Source: Acanthochromis polyacanthus
Taxonomy: Eukaryota; Chordata; Actinopteri; Pomacentridae
Assembly: GCF_021347895.1 (NCBI RefSeq)
Contig: NC_067120.1
Span: 16,229,361 to 16,293,360 of the forward strand
Reading direction: 5' to 3'
DNA length: 64,000 nt
Positions 26,701 to 39,000 of the stretch are shown in pieces. The translations under genes and the position numbers were made by a program. Each line of letters begins with the position of its first letter. Positions within the stretch are counted from its first letter, which is position 1. Under the pieces are notes generated by a model. The model was given only the letters and a program-made list of their open reading frames with translations. It ran no database searches and was not told where the DNA came from.

Positions 26701-29700
26701 TCGTCGTAATTCAGCTGCAGATACCCGCAGTGAATTGCAGAAGAAGAAACTTCGTGAACATGAATGTAGTAGTGATGTTCGGCTAGCTATTATATTATTA
26801 GTAGACTGGATATGTTTTGCAGATGTTTGCAGCTCCTTTCAAACTAGTTGAAAGAACATTTTAAATATTCAAATACATGTCCAATCTAGTTGTTAATAGT
26901 ACGAGGGCTTGTCATGGCTACTTCCTGTTTTATCCGGCTTTACGCCAAAGGTCACAAAATCTGCCAACCAACACCTATAAAGAACATCTGTACAACCAAC
27001 AACAAGCACTGTAACAAGCTGACATGTTCTGTTAACCTTTTCACCGGCTCCCTTCCTTCTTCTACGGTTGTAGAAGTATTGTTTAAGGGGAAACAACATT
27101 AACAGGCTGCAGACACACAAAAGTGAGGGGATGGCATTTGTCAGACTTCAACTTTGTGTTGAAAATCCTCTTGCTGTGCACCTTCATTTGTCTCGCCTCC
27201 CCTCTGCCTGATTCTCAGCACATAAAGAGGTGTTCCATGTCAGCACCCACTTGATTTTCTTCAGTCAGCATATGGATGGCACCATTACTCCTTACAACAT
27301 CTTTTCACGCCAGCCAAGCCATTTTGCTGATCTGCACAGCGCATAGCATCATCCAGCAGCCCCCCCACCCACCTCCCACTCCTCCCCCCCCTCCCCCCCT
27401 CAAACCAATTACCAGTTATCACCAAGGAGGAGGCCGTTCATCCATTAGTTATTCATCCACCCAAGTGCTGCTTTTACTCTAATTCGATTGCCTCCCTCCA
27501 TTTTACATTAAAACTCACTCCGAGATGGCAAGATCTTCAAAGTTAAGCACAGAGATTAACTGTGCATCTCTAAATCTCTTTAACAAATATACCCTGCATG
27601 TACCATTAACCTTGAACAAGCTGATTTACTCAGCACTCCGTTTCCCTCAACAGTCCCAAATCATATTTAGGATTTGCAGCAGACTTTCATAATACAGCCA
27701 AAAAAAGGACAGCACAATTATCTCACTTTCAGCCGTAATCTGTTAGTGATGAAGATGGAACGCTGAACTGATCTAATTTTTCAGAGAAGGTGGCCATAAG
27801 CCGAGCAGGAGGAAGTTGTGGACATTACTGTACTGTAATCTCACAAATAGAGCTATGTGTGGACATCTGTGTGTTTACCCAACAAACTTTTTTGTGCAGC
27901 AGCGTGTGATTTGTGTGTCTTTCAGTGTCAGTGTGCACAACTATATGCGGTTTGGTCGTAGTGTGGTTAGCGGTAGGCTGTCTATTTATAGCTGGGCCTG
28001 GAGAAACTGCTGCACTAGAAAAAAATGCCCCTCTCAAAACAAGAAAATAAAACTTATTTCAAGGAACTTTTACCTTGAACTAAGTGAAAAAAAATCTGCC
28101 AATAGACCAGATGAAAAATGGCTTGGTAAGATTTTTGAAATAAGATATGATATTTAGAATATTGAGATCTTCAAATTAGCTAGAGAATCTTATTTTCAGC
28201 TATATTTTACCAGGTTTGTCAGCCTTAGGTGTCTTAACCCTCCTGTTGTCCTCATTTTCGGCACCAAAAATATTGTTCCCTTGTCTGAAAAAAATCCAAA
28301 AATTCAGCAAAAAAATCCCCCAATTTATAAAGATTTGCTAAATCTTCAGGAAGAAAATTCCTCAAAGATTAAGTTTTATTTTTAAAAGATTCTCAAATGT
28401 GGGAAATATCTGAAGTGATTCCATATATATCAGTAAAAATTCTAATATATTCTTCAAGAACATTAAAAAAAATTTTTTTTTTTAAATCCAGCAAATTTTT
28501 CCAAATGTTCTTAAAGAAACCTTTTTTTAACATTTCGTTTTTTCCACCAAAAAATGTTTGAAAATGTGGAAGTTTTCCCTGTGAAATGTTTTATTTTTTT
28601 TCACATTTTAAACTTTAAACCGGGTCAGTTTGACCCGGTGGACAACACAAGGGTGAAACTTGTTTTGAGTTTTCTTGTAAAATTGAACTCAAAACAAGAT
28701 AATTTCAAGATTGTTTGGCTTAACAAGATATTTAAGATGCATTGTCTTAAAACAAGTCCGTCCATCTTGCTGAAATGTCACTTGAGTGAATTTATCTTAA
28801 ATCAAGATAAGATAAGATAGACTTTATTAATCTCACAAAGGAGAAATTTAACGTTACAGGGCTCTTAGAAACAAAAAACAGAGGAGTGCAAGTGGGATGA
28901 GACATTTTGACTAAAGATAAGACAAACAGACTTGATAAGATTTTGAGTTTTTGCAGTGTGCAACAGTGTTGGATTAATAACAAGAACAAGGACTCACAAC
29001 TGGAGTTCAGCGAATAGCCTGAAAAATGTGATCTATTGCTCGTATATATCATGGAAAGTTAGCCACTATTTCATTCATCTGCGCTCTCTTCAGCTGTTTT
29101 GCTGTGCCACGCTTTTGACATTGAGTGTTGTGAGAGTTCATGCCGAGACCTCTTCTCCCTTTGTCCTTTTAAAACAGTTGTCCTTGCGACGAGCGATTGG
29201 ATAATAAACGTATGTAAAAAGGCGCCCAATGAATTTTAGAGCAGATTGAAAGAGGTGATACGCTTTCAACGAGTTGCGCAATAAAGGGAGTACTCCACAC
29301 AAGATTGGTGCTCAGAGAAGAAAATTGGCAGAATTCATCAAATGTTCTGCGGGCATAAAACCTCGGCAGCAGTGCGTAGGGCCTTTAATGTGAAAAATAG
29401 CCCAGGGGCCTTGTGGAGTGTGTTTTATGTGGTTGGAGGGGTTAAAGGAGGCCTGTACATTGGTTCATGTGGAGATGTTGAGGGGATTGTCAGATTTCCC
29501 CAGTGGCATTCTTGCTCTCTCTCTCTCTCTCTTTCTCTCTGTTTCATGTCATCGGAGCGTTGCTTGAGTCGCTGAGACAGTAGCGCTGACTGTCTGGGAG
29601 TGATTTATGCAGTCATGAGGGCTGCACTGTCGCAGACCTTGGCCCGTATTTTATTCTGACACTTATTATTGAAATGAGACATTTGGGTGTAAAAAGAAAC

Positions 29701-32700
29701 CCAATCCGTTTTTTCATCGACAGGATGAGGCAGCAGTCATGTTCACATCAAATCCCAGTCTTCCAGCATTTGGAGAGTCCTCAGGGAGAATTTAATTCCA
29801 CTTCTTTCGAATGTTCCCGTTCTCACTTGTACATAGTCTATTTTTTTTATTTATGAAAATTCAGATTCAGTCTCACATGTTGAAAGACAGAGCTGCAACA
29901 AGCTGAAGCGACAGTTGAGGTGTTCAGGTGGTTAAAGAAGAGACAGACAACAGCAGTCAGTCGGCAGTGTGTCCTCCACTCTGTGTTTGCATTGAATTTG
30001 TAGGAGAAATAAACAACCAGTGTAGTGCTTGTTATTTCTGCTAAAGATTTAATGCTTTTTGCATTGACAATGTAACATAAGTCGTATTTGGAGTTTTGCT
30101 GAGGCCTGAATAGCCATAAATCATCAGCGCAAAAGTTGAGCAAAAGCGCTTGCCTAGACATTTCTGTCATCTCTCTGCTGTCGTCTCCATAATAAAAGGC
30201 ACAGAATGCCAAAAGCTATTTTCAAACTTACAGATTCCAGGGAACATTATGACATGAAATATCCAGTCAGCCCTGCAAAACTGATTGTTTGCAGATAGAA
30301 GTACTTTAAATAAATCTTTAACCCTTTAAGCTTCAGTCAATTCCAGCCGTTTTCAGTACAAAAAATCGCTAATATTCTATTTTTAAATTAAAAAAATTAC
30401 GAAAAATACGGGGAATATTGGACGGGCATTGCGAGGTGCATTTCCTTGAAAACGACCGATTCAGGGATTTTATACCGACTTCAGGACATGTTTTGGACAA
30501 AATAGTTTGCTGGCTTGTGTCATCTGATGTAAAAGGTTGGATTATGGCCGTTTTTTGTGGAATTTTTTTTTTTGTGTGTAATAATGAACCCGGAAATGTG
30601 AGTCGCGCTGTGTGCGTTGAAGCCGTGTATAGAGAACGGATGGATGAATATTCGTTTTTGTCGGACAAATGTGTTTTTCTCACCCGCTGTGGTAATCGCA
30701 TCTGAAAGTGGTTTATACCGGCGGATTCATGAGAATCTAAGCTTTCCATCGGCGTATAGTGTTTGTATAATCGTGTTTGCAGCCATTGGACATTCTTGAA
30801 ATTCCTATGCAAATTAGTAGGTGTACCGCCGGCGGTACACTGAAGCTTAAGGGGTTAAACATTTTGGGAAACATGCCCATTTACCTTCCTAATGATAGAT
30901 TCCACCCTCATACCTATACACTGATCAGTCACTGATAGGTCAAGCATATACTGATCATCTTGTTACAATGCATCGTTCTGCTGGGAAACCTTGGGTCCTG
31001 GCATTTATGTGGATGGTACTTTGACATGTTCCACCCACCCAACATGGCAACAGCCCTCCAAGCAGCAGTTCCAGCGGGACAGTGCACTCCAGGACAAAGC
31101 ACTCCAACGACAAAAAAATGCTCACTTACAGCTCAAGAAACTTCACAAAGAGCTCATGGCATTGACCTGACCTCCAAACTCCCCACATCCCAATTTGATC
31201 GAGCATCAGCAGGATGTGCCAGAACAACCAGAATCCACAGAGTCCCCACCCTAAGGACCAAAGGATTCACTGCCAATATGCCAGTGCCAGAAGCTACAGG
31301 ACACTCTCAGGGTTGCTAAGTTTATCCCTAGAGGGGGACCTATGCTATATTAGGCAAGTGGATATAAGACTGTGCTGTGACTGCTGACTGGTGTATGTAT
31401 GCTTATTAGAAATTAGCTTATTTAGCATGAAGACTATCAATAGAGAAAAGTGTCAAACTTAGGATTGGCAATATCCACCAGAAGTTCACTAAGTAGTAAG
31501 TTCCAAAGTGGATACCTGAAACTGACTGTATGCAGAAGACTACTGTGTTCTATATTGAGAAGCACCGATGATTAAGGCAAAACCTCACAGTGGGTGTAGT
31601 ACTGGTGTAGAAGTAGAGTGGTTTTTACTCTATCAGCACACAGTTTAGATGACTGTCCCGAGACCATAGACCTTGACACAAGACTGACTAGACATCATTT
31701 TATTGAACCTGAATCCTTTTGAAATCCTTATCAGATCCTTTTAAAGTATGGAATTTTAGCTAAAAAATGTACAGTTTAATTTCACTCAGCACAGACACAA
31801 AAAAAAATGTAAAGTGTTTTGTGTAACAAAGATATCACTAAATATTCTGTCACACTAATATGTTGCCTGAATACAGTGTCACGCTGCACTGTTCTTCTTT
31901 TGCCAGTGACCTGTAGTGCAAGAGAGACAGAGAGAGAAGAGATACAATCAGGTTTATCCAGGTATTTTACCAACTTGGGACTTCTTCCATAATGAAACTG
32001 GCTATCAGAACCCTCCATCCACCGTTCTCCTCTAACGCCTTTATCTGAGGGCTCCACACAGCTGACTGGACCCTAACGACGAGGGGTCACGTTGCCTTTT
32101 CCCCAAAGATGAGGAGATGGAGCAGGCGTGTAATCGACGGCCGTAAGCGCTACACTCCCGGGGCTGGATGACCTACATGTTACACTTTCCCCATCTGCCT
32201 GCATACACTTAACACCCCACAGGCTGCCACTCAAACCAGCAGGTGACGGCGCGCAGGAGATATAGACGGCGTGTAACAGAGGCTTACTGCATGTACAGAT
32301 GTTAAGCGCAACACCCAAGGTTACACAGTTAAACCTTGGGTGCTGCTGAAAACCTTGCTTACTTGTCAGCGTTGTTGACGTAGAAAGGATGACCTTGCTT
32401 CATTCATTCCGTTGCGCTTCCAGTTCAATCAGGATGCGCTTGGAGACAAACACTTTCTCCTTGTTCACAGCATAAACTCCATAAAATTGAAAACAAAAAC
32501 ATTTCATTAAAATTCAAAGTGCTACATGCAAGCCGTAAAGCAATGTATGCAGTTAATTCAAAGGCATAAAAAAGCTAATGGACTATTAGAGTCTATCGCC
32601 TGAGGCTGCCTTTTCTCCTTGCTGAAGAAGTGCATCAATCACTTGTATCTGTAATCCCTTGCAAGCTGCCGCCAGTGTCTGAGCCTCCTGCCACAGAAAC

Positions 32701-33006
32701 GGTCCCTCAGCAGAAGGTGCCTCAGATGTGGCTGAAGTTGACATGTTAACAGATAAACTGGCCGCACTTTCACACCACTATCACTACATTCTGCCCCCAG
32801 TCTTCGGAGATATTGATGGGAGGCGGCAGTCGATGAGACAAAAGCAGTGACGGAGGAGACGCCTGAGGAGTCGAGCTAAGCTGCTGTGTGTTTGTTCTTC
32901 CTCGCTTGTCCTCTTACCTGGAGGATAAACGATAAGATGGGACACAGATGAGAGCCCCCTTCAGGATTACGCTCCGCTGTAGGCAACTACAAGCTCATAA
33001 TTGTAA

Positions 33007-33046
<40 letters not shown>

Positions 33047-36000
33047 CGACTTTTACTGAAGTTTTCAAGTCAGTCTGTTTGTTTGTTAGTAACAGCTCAG
33101 AACAGCTTAAAGCGACGTGAGATATTTACTGAAGCGGACACTCAGCCACGTCACAAGTACACAATTTTGGAACGTCTTTGTGAATATGGGACTCTGCCAC
33201 AGAGAAAATGAAAGAAAAGAAAAGAAAAGTGGCTTCATCCTTTTGTTACACTCCACTAAGCTGCTTTACTGCGTTTGTTGTTGCAAAGCTGGTGGTCGTC
33301 TCGGGGGGCTCTGAATGAAAACACATTTCTTTTCTGGCTACAGCTGCTGCATATCCATGTGCAAACAGCCAACAGATGTGTCTTGATTCCAGATACTCCA
33401 TCCCAGCGCCCATTTCCGTTCCAACTTCGCGTTTACCTGATCATCTCCCCTCCAAACTGCAGAGCAAATGATCTCTCATGAGTAATCACCGTTGTTTTGT
33501 TCTAGACCAATAAGATAATTCATGTTGACTCTGTGCGTATGGAGCAGTTTTAGCGGTGAAGCACTTGCAGAGCTGCTTCGGGCTCCATAAACACTACAGC
33601 TGCTAAATAATTTGTTGCGAGCAGATTTTGTTTACCAGCATGTGTTTATGAATGAATATGAATTTGCATACTTTGCATGCACACTTGAGGAAGATAGCGG
33701 ACTACATTGAAATGTGTGATGAAACTTTTAACTGGCTGCAGCTTGAACTGAGCGCAGGGAGTCGCAGTGGGGAAAAAGATGGTGCTTAAGATCGGGGAAG
33801 TTAGCCGATTGCAGAAAATTTCACTGTGTAAACCCTACCTTCATACATTTAGGCGTTCTGACTGGTGTTGCAGTTTTGTAGAGGAAATAAAAGCTGGGCT
33901 CTAGACAGATCTTCAGAATGCAAATATCTGAGAATATCCAGAATACTGCAGCCAGGATTGTAGAAACCCTTCCCATCTGTCAGATCTATACAACTAACCA
34001 AGCCAGTGTGTTTTAGCTGGATAGCCATCAGTCAAGGGGGACGCAACAATGATGGCAAAGTCCCTCATGCAAGAGTTAAGACTACTTAATATTCTTGTGT
34101 TTATTAGGGATTAATTGTTCCATCTGGCTCTCGTGAAAACCACTGAAGAAAATTAAAAACAGCCATACTTCCTTTATATCCTGACGTGTTTTCTCGCCTC
34201 ATTGTGGCAAGGAAGCGGTGAGGCTTGGAGGAGGAGCCTAGACTGGACAGTCAGTACCAGAGGGAGAGCTGGGAAATTTGATCATTTTTCTTCGGGTCTG
34301 TCATACGCCATAGGCTGCCTCATTTGTCTGCTCCAACTCCTTTGTTTCCACCCGGCTCACTGTTCCAGGATTAGGCTGCAGAGCGTGAGATCAGCAGCGA
34401 AACAAGGCAGAAAGAATGAGAAATAGAGTCCAAGGAACTATAAACGCTAATTATTATAGTGCTTCATGTTTCTTTAATACAGTACTTAAGTCTAATGTAT
34501 GTGTTGTAGTACTTAATACATGCTGAGTGGCCAAAAAAGAGAATGAAAGCAGGTTTGGAGAGTGAAGCAAGGAAGGATGAGGGAGGCTACACGACTGCAC
34601 ATTCCTTTTTTTCTTCCAAATTGCCCTGCAGTTCCACAGGAGTGATGTTGACCCAGTTTATCTCCCGCTCAGGTGATTAATGCAACATCGCTCCAAACAA
34701 AGGTCACATCAGGAGGCAGGGGAGCAAGCCAGAGCACAACAAGAGCTAAGGGAGTTATATATGGCTACTGTTATGGCTGAGAAAATAAGTTGTTTGTTTT
34801 TTTTGTAGGGCATCACTCAGTCCCCAGAGATAGACATGGAGAAGTGAAAGGAAAAAAAAAATAAAAGAAACACAGACACTCATATACACACACACAGGAA
34901 TGAGAGAACTACACTACAGCTAGTTCAACAGTTATACTATTATTTTTAAACTATGAAGATTTTTAACTTCTATGTTAGCAGATAATGATGTTAGCTGTGC
35001 TATATAGGTGTCAGATGAAATTTTAATTGAATTTTAGGGGTGCTTCACTGCTATTTACTAAGAAAGATTAGTTTTCATACAGGTGCCTGATGCAAGATTT
35101 TTATCATTAAGACAGCATTAAGAGAGCAGCGAACAATTATCTGCTATTAGAGATGATTTATGAACAACTGTAAATCGATTAATTGCAGTTTTAACTCATG
35201 ATTGAACATAGTAACTGATGAGGAAGAGGACAAAGAACATGCATGTCAGAAAATGTATCGCAGATTAGCTGTAGTACCTGGTTGCACCATCAGGTGGAGC
35301 CTCTTACTATTTAATTACATGAACGACAGCAGTTCATTTGCTGTGTCTGACACTGCAGTGCTGGTTATCAGAACCACTGGCAGTTCAGTGTTGGCAAGCA
35401 GGGAGCATTGCAGGAGTTTGACTAGCTTTGTTCCACCATGACAGAGACTTCTGTTGTGGTTAATGGCTTCCAGCCGGTGTTCATGTTTAAAAATATCAAT
35501 TCAAGTTCACTGGGACAGTGTCCCTGTAGCTGAGTGTGCTAGTGAAATCAAGACAATAATGTAGCGCGTGTTGGCTATATATAATTAAATGTTGCATCAT
35601 CAACATATATATAGGCTGCACAGTGGAGTAGTGGTTAGCACTTTTGCCTTGCAGCAAGAACATCCCCGGTTCGAATCCCAGGGTGGGCCTGAGATCTTTC
35701 TGCATGGAGTTTGCATGTTCTCCCTGTGCATGCATGGGTTTTCTTCGGGTACTCCGGCTTCCTCCCACAGTCCAAAAATATGCTGAGGTTAGTTGATCAC
35801 TCTAAATTGCCTGTAGGTGTGATTGTTTGTCTGTATATGTAGCCCTGTGACAGACTGGTGACCTGTCCAGGGTGTCCCTTGCCTTCACCCGAGTCAGCTG
35901 GGATAGGCTCCAGCACCCCCCGCGACCCTAGTGAGGATAAAGCGGTGTATAGAGAATGGATGGATCATCAACATATAGACAAAAATCCTCTGTACTTCAC

Positions 36001-39000
36001 TTGGAATTTTTTTTTTTATGTGACCATCTGTTGGTTAAGAAAATTGTCTGAATTTGCATCCCTATCTGCTATAGAAAATTAGTGGAGTAATGGCATTTTT
36101 AACAGACACAGCAATCAAATTCCTCTATGTTGTAATACTAATTTCAGCTGGTCCGGCTGCACATGACATACCACATTGACCAAGTAAAGTGTAGTCCAAC
36201 TGAAAATCCAAAGAATTTAAAAACAAAGTGTTTTATTTTTTATTCTTTACCTAATGCATGTACACTCATTTAATTTCAGCTAAAAGTTTATCCTCTGTAA
36301 GTCCTCTTTTGTCTGTTCCCTTCAGTCCTTGTGTTTCCATACAAGTGCCCAGTCCAGTCTGATGGACTGTGGAAACAGACACAAGAAGGAGAGATGAGTG
36401 ACATGAAGATACGGTTTTCTCAAGCTGACAACTCACTATAGCCATTCAGTATTTTAAAGCATCAGCTTGTTCTACTGGTTGTGGTTGGATAATGTTTTGT
36501 CCACTTTAATGTACACAGTTTTTGTGGTCGTAAGTGAAAGTGAAGGGAGATGTGATGTGTCACCAATGTGTTTCTTTGTTTTGGTCTGAGATGCTCCAGC
36601 AACATCCAGTAGTTCCGAAAAATCCCTCAAATGTTTTCTACGTTCATGAAAAATAATCCTATGTGACGACAGTGGGACAGAGTTGCATTACAGGAAGTGT
36701 TCTTTATATTTAGGTTCTTCATTAAGTCTGTCTCTTGTTTGTCCCCCAACATCACAGAAGTGCAGTACTACATGAAGAAGCAATGTTAGGATACCAGCTG
36801 TGGAACAGATGATGATTGTGTGTGTAACCCAACATGGGAATAGAGACAAATTTGGTGATATCTTTAGATCGGCTTTGCTTTTCATTTATTCACATTAGAG
36901 AGTTTCCCCCACCATGGGGGTTGGATTCACCTTCAAGGGTCACAAAATCAATCAGAGGACTTTATAAATGATTAATGTCTATTTTCCTCCTAATTTCTTT
37001 CATTTTTAGTCTGTCTTAGGCTGGACGGTTTTAACTTTATTCTGGACTGTAAAAATGATTCCACTTCAACAAAATGAGCATTTTTTTTCAAGCAAAACTG
37101 CGAAAAATGCTCATCATTCTCAGGTTCTGCCTCTTGGTGGATTTTGGACAGACAAAACAAAACATTTCAACACGTCGCACTCGAATCTGGAAAGATGTTG
37201 TGTGGTTTTATTTTTGAAAAATTTTATAGCAAAATAAATAATTAAATAAAAATAAGAATGATTAGAAACTAATCCTTTGCTGTTTCCTTAGTCATAAGCC
37301 CAAACAGCTGGAAACCACCCTCAAATAGGACCTAATCAGGAAATGTTACATGTAGCGATGTAGACATTTGTATTAGAGAAAATAAAAAACCCATTCTGAG
37401 CCTGGCTTTACAGACGATTTGTGCTGTCAGGTCCCATCAATACTTCACTGCTGTTTCAAACACGTTAAGTCATTTCCCAGAATGCACTGTGTCAAATTCA
37501 CTGAGATGGGTAACAGAACATGTATGAGTGAAAAATTAGTGCTGGGATATCAGGGGTTGAAAATATAAGCCTTCTCTGCAGGACTCCCTGGTGGTTTCTC
37601 TGCCTTTAATGTTCATTTAGAGGCAGCACATACACAGCAGCCAGTTACTTGAAACAGTCGACAGCTCATGAATTTAGGTCATTTTGTTAGAATCAGACCG
37701 AGGCTATGTGTTTTTCTTTCTACCACTATGCTGCATTCTTAAGAGAGTGTATAATTCCGGACGTGAAACAGCTGCTCTTCAGTTTCACAGCCTTCCACAG
37801 CTGACACTTGAGGATATAAATGCTTTTATAGTTATCATTTTAGCCAATTTCAGTTTGCTGTGTGAGCAAAAGGCTCCACTCCGAAGCCGTATTTAAATAA
37901 AACAGGAGGTGTAATTGCGCTCCTGTGCCCACCTTATTTTCTTTTCTTATTTTTGCGGTTATCTAAATTATAATCTCTAGTTTCAGCGTTCACACCAAAG
38001 CACATTCTCTGAGGTATCCCACAGCCGTGCTTTCTCTTCCAGAGAAATTACTGGTGCTAAATGAAGCAATGATTTTCTTTATATGTGCCAGCTGTAGTGC
38101 AAATGGTTTTCAATCTGCCAGAAAATCCAGTTCATTTTGTGGAGGTGAGGTTGAAGAAGGAATGAGTGAACAGGGGCCATTTGGGCTTTGATCAAACATT
38201 CTGATAATGTTGCATCAAACTGTGTTTTGTATGTATGTTTTCCAGTGTTGGATTCATGAAAAATTCTTTTTGATCATCTGTTGAGGGACATTCATGGAAA
38301 AATAAAGTAAAATTATTTTTTTTTATCCGAATGGATCCATCCTCAGTACAACTGTAAAGTTACAGTAGGTATATGGGAAGATGGCCTTAAGGACACAACA
38401 CGGTCTTTACAGAATATGTTGAATGTTCAGAGACAAGACTAGAAATATCGGCAGCAGTTGGCAGTAAACCTTTAAACCGATGTGTAGTAAGTTATGTACA
38501 ATTCTGTGAGGATATAACATTTGAACCATTTGTTGTAACAAAATGCATTATAGTTTGTCAGTCGGGCTCTGCTCATGTCACCTAATGGCTTGTTACACAG
38601 AACCGGTCATCTCTGGAGACTGTTTGGAAAAGGGCCAACAATTTTTATAAGTACTTAAGAGGTGATTGGATGAACCACCTGTCAATCACCACCCATCATG
38701 GGCTAACTTCAACTGTTGTCACACCTAACACACCGTGCTAGTAGTTGATCATTAGTTGCCGATTGGTCCAAACCATTGTCGTGACTTTGATTTTAAGTTT
38801 ACAAGCCCGATGTCAGGCCCTAATGAACATCAGTACAAAGAAAGACTCGGTCCTTCAGCTGTCACTTTGTCTAAAAAAGCACTGCAGAAGACAGGAGATG
38901 GAAAACTCCAAAGACTGAGGCTCAGTAGAACTAGTTTGATTATGTCAATTCCTCTACAGCAGCTGTGCTTCTGTGAAAAGTTTCTGTCGCAAAGGTCATT

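Larger units (their letters stand above)
23901..28012. other. pdzrn4 intron 1, no gene recognised
   Basis: This is AT-rich intron with no exon or RNA gene recognised. It holds a degenerate ATATCTG/GAATTAC repeat patch (26500-26720) and a C-rich tract (27360-27402), each listed separately. Confidence 0.55.
28013..28958. mobile_element. CACTGCAAAAA-type MITE, host of two insertions
   Basis: The left end reads CACTAGAAAAAAATG; the right end is the complement of CACTGCAAAAACTCAAAATC. The interior (AACTTATTTCAAGG, then TTGTAAAATTGAACTC and GTCTTAAAACAAGTCC) matches a very common fish MITE as I recall it. The family is interrupted by a TTAA-flanked element (28238-28653) and a short LINE-like tail (28806-28857). 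No clear target duplication was found. Confidence 0.55.
31401..35595. other. pdzrn4 intron 1, no gene recognised
   Basis: This is unique-looking intron. It includes a CpG-retaining patch at 32040-32345 with a strong hairpin, an AT microsatellite (33005-33045), and paired octamer-like motifs at 33662-33678. No exons or RNA genes were seen. Confidence 0.55.

Noticed and set aside
30369..30812. 147-codon minus-strand open frame
   Set aside because: It lies entirely inside a 533-bp MITE and shows no transposase motif, so it is chance coding capacity.
35610..35690. Possible tRNA gene because of the perfect B box
   Set aside because: There is no cloverleaf or anticodon arm of normal size, and it is the head of a longer retroposon with target duplications.
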